Positions 33,161 through 42,301 of a DNA stretch of 64,000 bases are shown here, piece by piece. The position numbers and the translations under genes were made by a program. The stretch spans positions 62,001 through 126,000 of the forward strand of contig NZ_JAIBKA010000012.1 of assembly GCF_022603395.1 (NCBI RefSeq), given 5' to 3'. The stretch is from Desulfoferrobacter suflitae. Lineage in GTDB: Bacteria; Desulfobacterota; Syntrophobacteria; Syntrophobacterales; Syntrophobacteraceae. Under the pieces are notes generated by a model. The model had not been told where the DNA came from, searched no databases, and saw only the letters and a list, made by a program, of their open reading frames with translations. The first letter of the stretch is position 1. The number at the start of each line of letters is the position of its first letter.

Positions 33161-33490
33161 TTAAACCGCATATTTTTCGTGATTGGTTTTCAGTTCCTCT
33201 CTGGCTTTTTTTATGAGCTCATGCTCTTTTATCAAGCGGTGAATATGGCTCACGGGAGGAAAGCTGACGGCATGTGCGGGGCAGATGTTTGCACAGGTTA
33301 CACAGCCAACCGCACAGCTGTCGGGATCTTTCACTACGGCCTTTTTGTCTTGGTAGTCGTAGCGGAAAACCAACCTACCGCATCCCGTTACGCAGAGTCC
33401 GCAGCCGATGCACAATGTTTCATCGACGGTCGGGTGCCACGAGATCTTCTCCCGGGGTATGCCATGCCAGGGTTTTAATTTAGCATCCAT
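33161..33490 (-). CDS. ferredoxin-like protein with two [4Fe-4S] motifs
   Basis: 109 residues. The first cluster motif is CIGCGLCVTGCG (CX2CX2CX3C, with Gly where Pro is usual), the second CAVGCVTCANICP, which has CX3C instead of CX2C as its first spacing. A basic helical C-terminal tail (IKKAREELKTNHEKYAV) follows. It is the last gene of the large minus-strand run, 60 bases after the DUF169 gene. As a small soluble electron carrier it could link the Hdr/Nfn proteins of the operon to other redox enzymes. Confidence 0.85.
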   Translation of the reverse strand: MDAKLKPWHGIPREKISWHPTVDETLCIGCGLCVTGCGRLVFRYDYQDKKAVVKDPDSCAVGCVTCANICPAHAVSFPPVSHIHRLIKEHELIKKAREELKTNHEKYAV

Positions 33491-33550
33491 CCTACTCCTC
33501 CTGTGAGTTAGTGCCGTTAAAGAGTCAATGAACCTTTCTGCTTCGAATAC

Positions 33551-34342
33551 TCATTTTGACATACCCTTATATAGTGGACTGGAGCCCTCTTCGTCCGCTT
33601 TGTGTTCCAGCTTGTGCAGCGTCTGTTTCGACCTGGAGGTCGGAATGGCCTTGTCGGCCAAAAATACCAGGTGTTCAATGACAGGTGACAGAGCCGCGGC
33701 GGGAAACCCAAGAAGCGCTTCTCCCGGTGCTATATCAGTTGCTTCCCGGCAACCGTAACAGCCGTAGCCGAAGTTCAAACGGTTTTCCAAGTAGGGGACA
33801 ATGGTGCTGTCCACGCATGCGTTTTGGAGGACCGCTGTGGTGGACATGACGCGCTGCCCGCCGGTGGCATGAAGATAAGAGAGCACAATCCACATGAGCC
33901 TTTCGACCAGGTCCTCGACCACGACAATGTCGGGTACGTACAGTGAGGCTTCCAAAGGAAAGAGGTGCAGTGCCTCAATTTGTCCGGGCGGCAGCGTCGG
34001 CATATCGGCGAACATCCTTTTGCCGACGGCCTCATCCGAAACAATCCCGAATCCGACAAGGGTCTTGCCGGACTGCAATCCGACCGGTCGCTTGCGAAAT
34101 CCAAATGCCGCCGCTGCAGCCGGACAGGAAATGCCCTGCCCATCGAGCACCACATCGTCACCTCTGCGGGCCAGCATCAAGGCCTGGCAATAGCGATGGC
34201 GCCTCAACCGTGTCGCTCTCTCGGGCCATGGTTCAGCTTTCCGCAGCAGCCTCACCCCGACCGGCGAGTTCGACAATCCCACAGCTGCAATCATTTTTCG
34301 ACCCGCAGCCCGGATTTCATCGATTTCCATTTGCCGACTCAT
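33551..34342 (-). CDS. DUF169 family protein
   Basis: 263 residues; NSPVGVRLLRKAEPWPERAT, then RYCQALMLARRGDDVVLDGQ and the Cys-containing GYGCYGCREATDIAPGEALLGFPA are typical of DUF169. Members are soluble, often adjacent to anaerobic redox genes, and have no established reaction; they tend to keep conserved cysteines (here C51, C73 and the CYGC pair). Ribosome binding site AGGAGTAAAAG. The gene lies 70 bases after the cysteine desulfidase gene and is likely co-expressed with it. No function can be named. Confidence 0.82.
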   Translation of the reverse strand: MSRQMEIDEIRAAGRKMIAAVGLSNSPVGVRLLRKAEPWPERATRLRRHRYCQALMLARRGDDVVLDGQGISCPAAAAAFGFRKRPVGLQSGKTLVGFGIVSDEAVGKRMFADMPTLPPGQIEALHLFPLEASLYVPDIVVVEDLVERLMWIVLSYLHATGGQRVMSTTAVLQNACVDSTIVPYLENRLNFGYGCYGCREATDIAPGEALLGFPAAALSPVIEHLVFLADKAIPTSRSKQTLHKLEHKADEEGSSPLYKGMSK

Positions 34343-34412
34343 CTTTTACTCCTCAAGGCTCATAAATTGCTTCACTTTATTCATCCACCCTGGAGCCTCC
34401 AGCACGCTCTTT

Positions 34413-35705
34413 TCACGCCTGGCCCCGACGGAGACATTTTCCTTGAAGGATGTGGACCACCGTGGAGTCCACCAAGCCCATCCCTTCAAGCGATATTCTG
34501 CCCAGATTGCGGATCGATTGTTCGGCCGAGCAACCGACGATCCCGTCTTCCATGGAGATGCCGTAACCGGCAAGGGCCATGAAAGCCGAACGCATGGCCG
34601 TATCCGCTCCGGTTACGATTTTCATGGAGCAACCCGGCTTGGCTCCGTCACAGATGATACCCGAGAGATCCGCAATGATATTGTGGACGGCGCAGGTGAT
34701 TTTTTCCATGTCGATTCCGGCCGTCTGGTAGACGATGGCCGTCGCTGAAGCGATGCCGGCGGCAATGGTGCAGCCGCATACTACGGACAGCTCCCCCGTG
34801 AAGCATTTGATATAGGAATTCACAGCGTGGCTGACGGCAATGCTTTCCTGGATGCGGGGCAGCTCAATCGATCTCTCCCGACCGACCAGATACGGCAAAA
34901 GAATGGTGAGCACGCCCTGGTTGCCGGAGCCGCCGCTCGTCATCACCGGCTCCGCAAGGCCACCCATGCGGGCGTCAACTGCAGAGGCGACCCGCTGTTT
35001 GACCCGGTAGAATAAATCGTCGGCCATAAGGCCTTGTTTCATCATCTGCTGCAACTGATAGGCGTTTCTTTTCAGATCGACGCCTTTTTCCGATATGGCC
35101 AGGTTCATGTCGATGCCGCGCTGGATATACGAGCGTGATTCATCATCCAAGCTGATGACCTCGCGCAGCACCTCCTCCAGTTTCATTGCCCTGAGCCTGT
35201 CTCGGTAGCCTCTGGTCTTTCTCCCGGCATGGTGATGGACCTCGATGACAGACCGCCCGTCTTTTTCCAGGCGGGAGATGTTTGTATGGCCTTCCGATAC
35301 GATGCAATGAACCCGGGAGCCGCCGCCATGGACATGGACTTCCACGTGTAAACTCTTTGCATCTTCTTTGCAGCGATAGGTCAAGTGTCCTTCATCGACG
35401 AACCGCTTTGCCTTTTTGAGGATCTCCGGGGTGACGGCGCTTAAGATCTCCAACCGCAGGCTTGATTGAGCGATCATGGCACCCATCGCCGCCGCGATCA
35501 CGTTCCCCTTTTGTCCCTGACTATTCGGGATGGTTACTGCTGCACCGTTTTTAAAAGTGCCCGGATCAACAGTAAGTTCAATCCCTTCCACCGGGGCATT
35601 CAGCTGCTCCGAAGCAGCGGCGCACGCATAAGCACAAGAGATCGGTTCGGTGCACCCAACCGCCGGGAATACCTCGCCGGCAAAGATTTCCTTGATCAGA
35701 TCCAT
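34413..35705 (-). CDS. cyuA: L-cysteine desulfidase (CyuA/YhaM, UPF0597)
   Basis: 430 residues. The enzyme splits L-cysteine to pyruvate, ammonia and sulfide with an oxygen-sensitive [4Fe-4S] cluster. Diagnostic segments are FPAVGCTEPISCAYACAAAS, then VDPGTFKNGAAVTIPNSQG, SVVCGCTIAAGIASATAIVY and ICDGAKPGCSMKIVTG, which contain the cluster cysteines, and HAGRKTRGYRDR in the middle. The length is normal. Its neighbours are sufB/sufC (65 bases upstream) and a DUF169 gene, so the sulfide could feed Fe-S assembly or the redox enzymes of the operon. Assignment to the family is firm; the choice of cysteine over related amino acids is from family knowledge. Confidence 0.9.
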   Translation of the reverse strand: MDLIKEIFAGEVFPAVGCTEPISCAYACAAASEQLNAPVEGIELTVDPGTFKNGAAVTIPNSQGQKGNVIAAAMGAMIAQSSLRLEILSAVTPEILKKAKRFVDEGHLTYRCKEDAKSLHVEVHVHGGGSRVHCIVSEGHTNISRLEKDGRSVIEVHHHAGRKTRGYRDRLRAMKLEEVLREVISLDDESRSYIQRGIDMNLAISEKGVDLKRNAYQLQQMMKQGLMADDLFYRVKQRVASAVDARMGGLAEPVMTSGGSGNQGVLTILLPYLVGRERSIELPRIQESIAVSHAVNSYIKCFTGELSVVCGCTIAAGIASATAIVYQTAGIDMEKITCAVHNIIADLSGIICDGAKPGCSMKIVTGADTAMRSAFMALAGYGISMEDGIVGCSAEQSIRNLGRISLEGMGLVDSTVVHILQGKCLRRGQA

Positions 35706-35770
35706 TGCAGTCCCTTCATTGTTTCAAGCTCCATGGCTGTCTGCGGTCGGTTTTTGCAGTGGGACAATCA

Positions 35771-36982
35771 CTAAAGCCCATGACCGGTCTCCCGAATGGT
35801 CTGATCGATCTCCTCTTCCAGGCCGGGCGGCAACCCTTCGATTTTTACCTTGAGAAAGCCTCGAACGATGGCGGCGACCGCCTGGTCTTCATCCATGCCG
35901 CGTGCCATAAGGTATTCGATCTCCTCGGCAGCGATCCGGCCCACCGCCGCTTCATGCGACATTTCGACCCCCGCCGTCCTCCCTTCGAGCTCCGGCACGG
36001 CATAAATGACACCGTTTTCAGATAGAATGAGGCCGCGGCATTCCAGGTGCGCTTTGACCTCGGGCACCATGCCGATGAGGTGCCCGCGGCTGACGCAGAC
36101 CCCGCCAACTGTGACACTGCGGGAAATAATTTCGGCCCGCGTTTGCGGAGCATCGAGGATAACCTTGCCGCCGATGTCCAGTTCGGAGCCCGGATGTGCG
36201 ACCAAGATGGAATTGATGCGGGCAACGGCGCCTTTGCCCTGCAGGGTGACTGTTGGATAGGTCTGCACCGAGCCTACCGGCTTGAGCAGGATATAATTGG
36301 AGATAAACCGCCCGGCTTCTTCCACCAAAACTGCCGTTCGAGGCCGCACGTGCACGTCTTTGGCCCAGTTGTGAATCATGGTCGAGGTAAGCCGGCCTCC
36401 GGCGCGTACATAGAATTCGGACACACCGATGTGCAGGCCCGTGCTCACCACGGGGTGGACGGTGCAGCCGGTGATGACATGCAGGCTGGCGCCTGGCTCG
36501 ACGACGATCAAATTATGGATGTGTTGAGCCAAACCGTGGGTACGCATGTAGAGGCATGTTTCAACCGGCAGAGTCATTTGCACTCCCGGCTGGACGCGAA
36601 TGAAAAAACCGTTGTCCAGTTCCAGCTCGGCCTGCGCCGTATACTTGTCCGTATCCACCGGCACCAGCCGCCACAGGTGGTCAGCGACCCAGTCGTAACG
36701 GTTGATCGCCTCGGCAACGGGCAGCACCTCGATGCCGGGCATGTTCACCTGGCAGTGGACCACCGACGCATCCGCCTGCATGAATGTGGCGGCATGCTCT
36801 ACATCGGTCAGTTCGACACCGACCCGCAGCAGCTGGTCGCGCTCTTTGTTGTCGAACTTTTGAAATTCCGAGTCGTAGTCCCAGGATTCCTTGGGGCGCG
36901 CAAAGTCCTTCAAGTTCACATCGGCACCCAGCAGGGCTTTTTTGTCGCGGGCTTTCTCAGCCTTTTGCTTTATCTCTGACAT
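35771..36982 (-). CDS. sufB: SufB/SufD-family Fe-S scaffold (minimal Suf, SmsB type)
   Basis: 403 residues starting at ATG 36982 (GTG at 36991 is the longer option); ribosome binding site GAGGAG. It has the right-handed beta-helix core of SufB/SufD (VVEPGASLHVITGCTVHP, AGGRLTSTMIHNWAKDVHVR) and the C-terminal segment VEMSHEAAVGRIAAEEIEYL with the conserved Glu/His positions. The single SufB-like subunit next to one SufC and without SufS, SufD or SufE fits the minimal SufBC (SMS-type) system of anaerobes. Start overlaps the end of sufC by 13 bases, so the two are coupled. Confidence 0.9.
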   Translation of the reverse strand: MSEIKQKAEKARDKKALLGADVNLKDFARPKESWDYDSEFQKFDNKERDQLLRVGVELTDVEHAATFMQADASVVHCQVNMPGIEVLPVAEAINRYDWVADHLWRLVPVDTDKYTAQAELELDNGFFIRVQPGVQMTLPVETCLYMRTHGLAQHIHNLIVVEPGASLHVITGCTVHPVVSTGLHIGVSEFYVRAGGRLTSTMIHNWAKDVHVRPRTAVLVEEAGRFISNYILLKPVGSVQTYPTVTLQGKGAVARINSILVAHPGSELDIGGKVILDAPQTRAEIISRSVTVGGVCVSRGHLIGMVPEVKAHLECRGLILSENGVIYAVPELEGRTAGVEMSHEAAVGRIAAEEIEYLMARGMDEDQAVAAIVRGFLKVKIEGLPPGLEEEIDQTIRETGHGL

Positions 36983-37695
36983 TGGATGCACTCCTCATAG
37001 CCCATGTTTTTGATATCCGAAAGCAGTTCCAACGGGTGCCCGAAACAGCGGATTTGTCCATCGGAAAGAACATAGCCGCGGTCGGCATGGATGTAGTCCA
37101 GGATGAAGCCGGTGTGACTGATGATGAACCCGGATTTTTGCCGCTTCTCACAGCGGCATTCCTTCTGCAACAGACGTCCGATGATTTCTCCGACCAGCTG
37201 CAAACTCTCGAGGTCCACCCCCGATTCCGGTTCATCCAAAAGCACCAGCAAAGGGTCCTGCACGAGCAATTGGAGGAGCTCCGAGCGTTTCAGCTCACCT
37301 CCGGAAAAGCCGTAGTTGACGTCCCGGTCTAGAAACTCTGAGAAATTGTACTGTTGGACGAACTGCTCGGAGGAGATCCCTGCAGCGGAGCACTCCCGCA
37401 AAAGGTCCCGCATGGTCACTCCGCGGATTACCGGCGGGCGCTGAAAGGCTAGGCCGAGACCAAGCCGGGCTCGCTCATAGACGGGAAGATGCGTGATATC
37501 CCGTCCGCTAAAGGCTATCCGGCCCTGTTTGACCCGGTAGCGGGCGAAGCCCATAATGGTCATGAGCAGGGTAGACTTTCCCGACCCGTTCTTGCCGAAC
37601 AGGATATGAGTTTCTCCCTGGGGAATCTGCAGCTTGACCCCCTTGAGAACTTCCTTTTCCTCGACATCCACCCAAAGATCTTCAATTTCAAGCAT
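36970..37695 (-). CDS. sufC: SufC Fe-S assembly ATPase
   Basis: 241 residues: Walker A ILFGKNGSGKSTL, Q-loop AFQRPPVI, signature GFSGGELKRSELLQLL, Walker B LLVLLDEPESGVD and the switch IISHTG. The sequence LLDEPESGVDL is characteristic of SufC rather than transport ATPases. It energises Fe-S cluster assembly on the SufB scaffold. The C-terminus carries two further cysteines (EECIQCQR). It is separated from the upstream iron-sulfur gene by 173 bases including a heptamer array, so an internal promoter for sufCB and downstream genes cannot be excluded. Confidence 0.92.
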   Translation of the reverse strand: MLEIEDLWVDVEEKEVLKGVKLQIPQGETHILFGKNGSGKSTLLMTIMGFARYRVKQGRIAFSGRDITHLPVYERARLGLGLAFQRPPVIRGVTMRDLLRECSAAGISSEQFVQQYNFSEFLDRDVNYGFSGGELKRSELLQLLVQDPLLVLLDEPESGVDLESLQLVGEIIGRLLQKECRCEKRQKSGFIISHTGFILDYIHADRGYVLSDGQIRCFGHPLELLSDIKNMGYEECIQCQR

Positions 37696-37706
37696 AGCGA
37701 CTCCTT

Positions 37707-37745
37707 TATTTGCTCAGTGAGCAGTGAACAGTGACCGGTGAGCAG
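37707..37745. repeat. heptamer array (GTGARCR type)
   Basis: Five units in a row (CAGTGAG CAGTGAA CAGTGAC CGGTGAG CAG) between sufC and the upstream iron-sulfur gene. Confidence 0.75.
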
Positions 37746-37868
37746 TTTCTATAACGGGTGTGCGGCAAGCTGAGACATTTTGGCTGTTCGCGGATTGCCA
37801 GCCTCACGGCGATCCCTCAGCATGCACGGAATCCAACAACGCGGCGAAACGCAATGGGGTCGATAAGC

Positions 37869-38660
37869 TCACCTTGGGCCGGGGGGCAGCATGGCCTCTT
37901 CTCCCGGGAAAATAAATGGTGAATTTTGGCCATCGGTTCCGGGTTTATAGTCAAAAACCTCCTCTACCAGCCTGTTCACTTCTTTATAGAGCGTGCGTAG
38001 ATGAATCCTTGCCGGACAAACCTCTTCACACAGTCCACAGTCGATGCATCGGCCCGTCATATGAACCGCACGAACGAGATGAAAGGAGGTATCGGGTGGA
38101 AGTTTGTTTGAGGGAATCAGCTTTTCGTGCTCCATGCTGCAGTCCGTACAAAAGCAAACCGGACAGACGTCTCGGCAGCCGAAGCAGCGGATGCAACGGT
38201 TGAAGTGGGAGAGCCACCACTGCAGGCGGTTTTCAGCGGTCATTTTTTCCAAATCCTGGACCCTTTTGCTGCCTTTCACCGGTGGCACAGGCTTGCCGTA
38301 ATCCACTTGAGAGGGATACGGCTGCCAGCACTCGCAGTGGCGTGCGAGCTCCGCAGGACAGGCCTGGCCAAGCATCACCACACGCTCTCTTTCAAGCTGG
38401 CCCCACTTGAAGAGCTCCCTGATTGCCCTTTCTTCGCAGCCGCGTACAAGGATTCCGTAAGTTCTATTTGGATTCCCCCGCGCCAGGGCGAGCAGCAGTT
38501 TCGCCATTGGGTAATGCGCCTTGGTCTGCTTCCAGGGCTCCAACTTCCGGGCATTTTCCCTTGAGAAGAGATACGGGAAAAAAAAGCCGTGGATGGTCCT
38601 GTATGCGAGGAAACCGTCAACTCGAGCTTCTTCAAGAAGCTTCCCTATCTTGGTATTCAT
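37869..38660 (-). CDS. iron-sulfur protein with two [4Fe-4S] clusters (FrhB/Hdr-associated type)
   Basis: 263 residues. The N-terminal half has the pattern GNPNRTYGILVRGCEERAIR seen in Hdr- and F420-hydrogenase-associated beta-like proteins. Two ferredoxin motifs follow: CIRCFGCRDVCPVCFCTDC at about residue 160 and CIDCGLCEEVCPARIHL at about 205. There is no signal peptide. It lies 35 bases after the MvhD-like gene and two genes after HdrA, so it is probably the electron-transfer subunit of a cytoplasmic complex with them. The family is often called HdrF-like or FdhB-like; the exact name is uncertain. Confidence 0.8.
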   Translation of the reverse strand: MNTKIGKLLEEARVDGFLAYRTIHGFFFPYLFSRENARKLEPWKQTKAHYPMAKLLLALARGNPNRTYGILVRGCEERAIRELFKWGQLERERVVMLGQACPAELARHCECWQPYPSQVDYGKPVPPVKGSKRVQDLEKMTAENRLQWWLSHFNRCIRCFGCRDVCPVCFCTDCSMEHEKLIPSNKLPPDTSFHLVRAVHMTGRCIDCGLCEEVCPARIHLRTLYKEVNRLVEEVFDYKPGTDGQNSPFIFPGEEAMLPPGPR

Positions 38661-38695
38661 GGGCTGTTCCTGTAATTCATCGAGGAGTTAGCGTT

Positions 38696-39145
38696 TTATG
38701 TCACTTTAATGGCTGTCGCTTTGGGCACCGCCTCGAATGAAGGCGCCGGGCCGAGCTCGCGTATCCTTTCCGTGAATTCGCGCACTGTATCTGCAAACTT
38801 TCCCCCCTCCGCCGCCGAGATCCATTCAAGATGCAGCCTCTGCGGTTCGTATCCGGCAAAGCGCAACAGCCCCTCCAGGAATTTCATGCGTTTCATCGTC
38901 AGGTAATTGCCTTTGAGGTAGTGGCAGTCGCCGATATGGCAGCCTGCCACCAGCACGCCGTCCGCTCTCCGTTGAAAAGCATGCAGAATATGGTGCGGGG
39001 AGACGGTCCCGGAGCACATGACACGAATGATGCGGATATTGGGCGGGTACTGGAGACGGCTTACTCCCGCGAGATCGGCCCCGGCGTAGCTGCACCAGTT
39101 GCACAGAAATCCCAAAATCCGTGGCTCGAAAATTTTGTCTTTCAT
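38696..39145 (-). CDS. mvhD: MvhD-like hydrogenase/heterodisulfide reductase iron-sulfur subunit
   Basis: 149 residues from ATG 39145; a longer frame to 39193 adds an unlikely leader. MvhD proteins carry a [2Fe-2S] cluster and pass electrons to HdrA. The signature LGFLCNWCSYAGADLAGVSR, MCSGTVSPHHILHAF, and the cluster cysteines in GVLVAGCHIGDCHYLKGNYL are all present. It follows hdrA directly (94 bases with a heptamer array). No hydrogenase or formate dehydrogenase with an intact active site is seen in the operon, so its electron donor here is open; the Nfn-like subunits are candidates. Confidence 0.9.
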   Translation of the reverse strand: MKDKIFEPRILGFLCNWCSYAGADLAGVSRLQYPPNIRIIRVMCSGTVSPHHILHAFQRRADGVLVAGCHIGDCHYLKGNYLTMKRMKFLEGLLRFAGYEPQRLHLEWISAAEGGKFADTVREFTERIRELGPAPSFEAVPKATAIKVT

Positions 39146-39206
39146 GATGTCACCTGTGTTTCTAGGTAAACAGCTCAATGGGCAGTTATGCACCAGCGAA
39201 AACGGC

Positions 39207-39246
39207 TGGCGTTACTGTTCACTGCTCACCGTTCACGGATCACTGC
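39207..39246. repeat. heptamer array (GTGARCR type)
   Basis: Units GTTCACT, GCTCACC, GTTCACG, GATCACT on the plus strand; the last unit contains the TGA stop codon of hdrA on the other strand. Confidence 0.7.
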
Positions 39247-42200
39247 AAGGTAAGCGCCTCATCGATCTCCGCGTAGAGCTGAAGATGGCTGAAGCCCATC
39301 AGCGTAATGGCTTCCGACGGACAGGTTGCCGCACAGGTGCCGCAGCCCTTGCAGAGCGCCTGATTCACCTCGCATTTCTGTTCCTGTTCAAGATAACTGA
39401 TAGCCCCGAAGGGACAGCAATTCAGACATGCCTGGCATCCGACGCAGGCAGGCTTGTTGACAACCGCGACAACCCCGCCCGCAGTAATAGAGTCCCTCGC
39501 CAGCACCGTTCCCGCACGGCCCGCAGCCGCCTTGGCCTGGGCGATGCATTCCTCCGTTGCCTTGGGATAGTGCGCCAGCCCGGCCACAAAAACGCCCTCG
39601 GTGGCGAAATCGACGGGGCGAAGCTTCATGTGCGCTTCCAAAAAGAACCCATCGGCGCTCACTGGAACCTTGAAAAGCTTTGCCAGCTTCTGCGAATCCT
39701 TCACCACGAGAGCACCGGCAAGCGTCAGGATATCTGCGTGCAGAGCCAGCGGCCTTTGCAGCACGTGATCGAGCACGGTGACCCTGATGGTACCATCTGC
39801 TGTGAGTTCGACCTGAGGCCGACGGTCTAGATTGTAGCGAATAAAGATAACCCCTTTTGCGCGGGCTTCTTTGTAAAGGTATTCCTTGAAACCGAAGGTC
39901 CGGATGTCGCGGTAGAGGACGTAGACCTCCATGTCCGGGTTAAGTTCTTTGAGACACAGCGCGTTTTGCACCGAATGGGTGCAGCAGATCCTGCTGCAGT
40001 AGGGCCGCTCAGGTATCCTCGATGCCACACACTGAATGAATACTGCCGACCTGGCGTTGGCGATGCTCTGGCGATGCTCGTGGATTGCCCGATCCAGATC
40101 GAGGTTGAGATACACTCTGTCGCTCTGACCGTAGAGATACTCCGTCGGAATGTACGGTTCCGCTCCCGTGGCGATGATGGCCGCACCGTGATCGACCTGG
40201 TGGCGGCCGCCGTTTTCTTCCAAAACCGTGTGGAAGTTTCCGACGAAGCCGCTCACCTCTTTTACCTGGCAGCCCGTACGGACGGTGATGAGCGGGTGAG
40301 CTCCCAGCCTTCCGATGAGATCGTCCAGGTATGGTGCAACATGTTCCCCATCCCACACAGCCAGCAGCTTTCTCGCATGCCCACCTAATTTCTCGGCTCT
40401 TTCAACCAACGTGACCGGGTAGCCCTGAGCAGCCAGGGCGAGAGCCGCTTCCATACCCGCAATACCGCCGCCGATCACCAGACCGCTTTTGGTAATGTTC
40501 AACTGAAGCTCGGTAAGGGGTTGCTGGAGGCCGATCTTGGCCACGGCCATGCGCACCAGGTCTTTTGCCTTCTGCGTTGCGGCTGCGGGCTCGGATTGGT
40601 GCACCCAGGAATCCTGGTCCCGTATGTTGGCCATGTCAAAGAGGTACTTATTGAGCCCGGCTCCCCGGATGGTGTGCTGAAAGAGAGGCTCATGAGTCCG
40701 CGGGGAGCAGGAAGCGACAACGACGCGGTTGAGTCTCTTTTCCCGGATGATCTCCTTCATTTTCTCCTGAGTGTCCTGCGAGCAGGTGAAAAGGTTCTCT
40801 TCCGCGTGGACGACGTTCGGCAGAGTGGCGGCATACTCTTTCACCGCCGAAACATCCACTACCGAGCCGATGTTGATCCCGCAATGGCAGACGAAGACTC
40901 CCACACGCGGTTCGGCCATCTCCGCAAGATCCACTTCATTCACTTCCGCAGGCTTTTCGATCAGTGTGCCGCGAACCGGGGCAAGCAGCGATGCTGCCTC
41001 GGACGCCGCGGCCGACGCCTCCATTACGGAAAGAGGAATATCCTTGGGCCCCTGGAAGGCACCGCAAACAAAAATCCCGGGGCGCGACGTAGTGACCGGC
41101 GTGAAAGGCGAAGTTGCGGTAAACCCGTCTTCGTTGAGATCGATTCCCAATCTTTGGACTAGCTGAGAGGTTTCAGGAGAGATCTCGATCCCGACCGAAA
41201 GCACCACCAGATCGTATTCCTCGCTTGTAATGTCTCCGGCCTCGGTGACATATTGGATAGCGAGATTCTCCGAGCCGGGGTCCGGCACCACCGTGTGCAC
41301 GCGCGAGCGAATGAAGCGTACGCCATACTCTTCCCTTGCGCGGTTGAAGTACTTCTCGAAGTCTTTGCCGGGAGTGCGCATGTCCATGAAAAAGACGGCG
41401 GTGTCGAGATCGATCTTGCTGTGCTCTTTGGCGATCACGGCTTCCTTGATGGCAGCCATGCAGCAGACGCCGGAGCAGTAGCCGTTGTCGCAATGATGGA
41501 TGTCACGAGACCCGACGCATTGGAGCCAGGCAATCCGCGCGGGCTCTTTTCGGTCCGAAGGGCGCACCAGGTGCCCCTCGTAGGGACCCGTTGCAGAAAG
41601 GATTCGCTCGAACTCCATGGAAGTCACCACGTTGGGGTGACGCGCATAGCCGTAGGTGTCGTAGACCGCAGGGTCAAACGGCTCAAAGCCTGGAGCCAGA
41701 ATGATGCTTCCCACCGAAAGAGTGAGGTCCCGGTCCCGATCTTCGAACTTTATGGCCTTTGCCGGGCAAAACTTCTCGCACGCACGGCACTTTCCCTTCT
41801 GAAAGTAGATGCAGTGGTCTCGATCGATGGCATATTTCAGGGGGACCGCCTGCGGGTACTTGACGAATATTGCCTTGCGCATGCCGAGCTTCCGGTTGTA
41901 CTCGTCGGGCACCTTCTTTGGGCATTTTTCGGCACAGGTACCGCAGGCGATGCATTTTTCCATATCGACGTAGCGAGCCCGGCAACGCAGTTTGACCTCG
42001 AAATCCCCAGCTTCCCCCGAAGCATCCAGCACATCGGTCAAGGTATGGATATGAACGTTTGGATGTCGCCCGCACTCTACGAGCTTTGGCGAGAGGATGC
42101 ACATGGAGCAGTCGTTGGTTGGAAATGTCTTATCCAAGGCGCTCATGGCGCCGCCGATGGCTTCGGACTTTTCCACCAGATGCACCAGGTAGTTACTTTC

Positions 42201-42278
42201 GGCCAGATCGAGGGCCGCCTGCACGCCGGCGATTCCGCCACCGACCACCATGACCGAGCCAATGATTTGTTTCGGCAT
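39240..42278 (-). CDS. hdrA: HdrA-like heterodisulfide reductase flavoprotein, long form
   Basis: 1012 residues, the duplicated form typical of sulfate reducers and syntrophs. The N-terminal FAD domain (VMVVGGGIAGVQAALDLAES), then CSMCILSPKLVECG and ferredoxin clusters CIACGTCAEKCPKK and CIYFQKGKCRACEKFCP; a second FAD/NAD fold at about residue 600 (GLVIGGGIAGMEAALALAAQ); and two C-terminal [4Fe-4S] motifs CVGCQACLNCCP and CKGCGTCAATCP. HdrA flavins can bifurcate or confurcate electrons. In this operon it is followed by MvhD and preceded by NfnB/NfnA-like subunits, so a cytoplasmic complex coupling NAD(P)H, ferredoxin and a low-potential partner is likely. The terminal acceptor (HdrBC) is not encoded here; a GlpC/HdrD-like protein is at 51258. 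Confidence 0.92.
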   Translation of the reverse strand: MPKQIIGSVMVVGGGIAGVQAALDLAESNYLVHLVEKSEAIGGAMSALDKTFPTNDCSMCILSPKLVECGRHPNVHIHTLTDVLDASGEAGDFEVKLRCRARYVDMEKCIACGTCAEKCPKKVPDEYNRKLGMRKAIFVKYPQAVPLKYAIDRDHCIYFQKGKCRACEKFCPAKAIKFEDRDRDLTLSVGSIILAPGFEPFDPAVYDTYGYARHPNVVTSMEFERILSATGPYEGHLVRPSDRKEPARIAWLQCVGSRDIHHCDNGYCSGVCCMAAIKEAVIAKEHSKIDLDTAVFFMDMRTPGKDFEKYFNRAREEYGVRFIRSRVHTVVPDPGSENLAIQYVTEAGDITSEEYDLVVLSVGIEISPETSQLVQRLGIDLNEDGFTATSPFTPVTTSRPGIFVCGAFQGPKDIPLSVMEASAAASEAASLLAPVRGTLIEKPAEVNEVDLAEMAEPRVGVFVCHCGINIGSVVDVSAVKEYAATLPNVVHAEENLFTCSQDTQEKMKEIIREKRLNRVVVASCSPRTHEPLFQHTIRGAGLNKYLFDMANIRDQDSWVHQSEPAAATQKAKDLVRMAVAKIGLQQPLTELQLNITKSGLVIGGGIAGMEAALALAAQGYPVTLVERAEKLGGHARKLLAVWDGEHVAPYLDDLIGRLGAHPLITVRTGCQVKEVSGFVGNFHTVLEENGGRHQVDHGAAIIATGAEPYIPTEYLYGQSDRVYLNLDLDRAIHEHRQSIANARSAVFIQCVASRIPERPYCSRICCTHSVQNALCLKELNPDMEVYVLYRDIRTFGFKEYLYKEARAKGVIFIRYNLDRRPQVELTADGTIRVTVLDHVLQRPLALHADILTLAGALVVKDSQKLAKLFKVPVSADGFFLEAHMKLRPVDFATEGVFVAGLAHYPKATEECIAQAKAAAGRAGTVLARDSITAGGVVAVVNKPACVGCQACLNCCPFGAISYLEQEQKCEVNQALCKGCGTCAATCPSEAITLMGFSHLQLYAEIDEALTLQ

Positions 42279-42301
42279 ATTTCTTCCCTCTCTCCTGTCT
42301 T

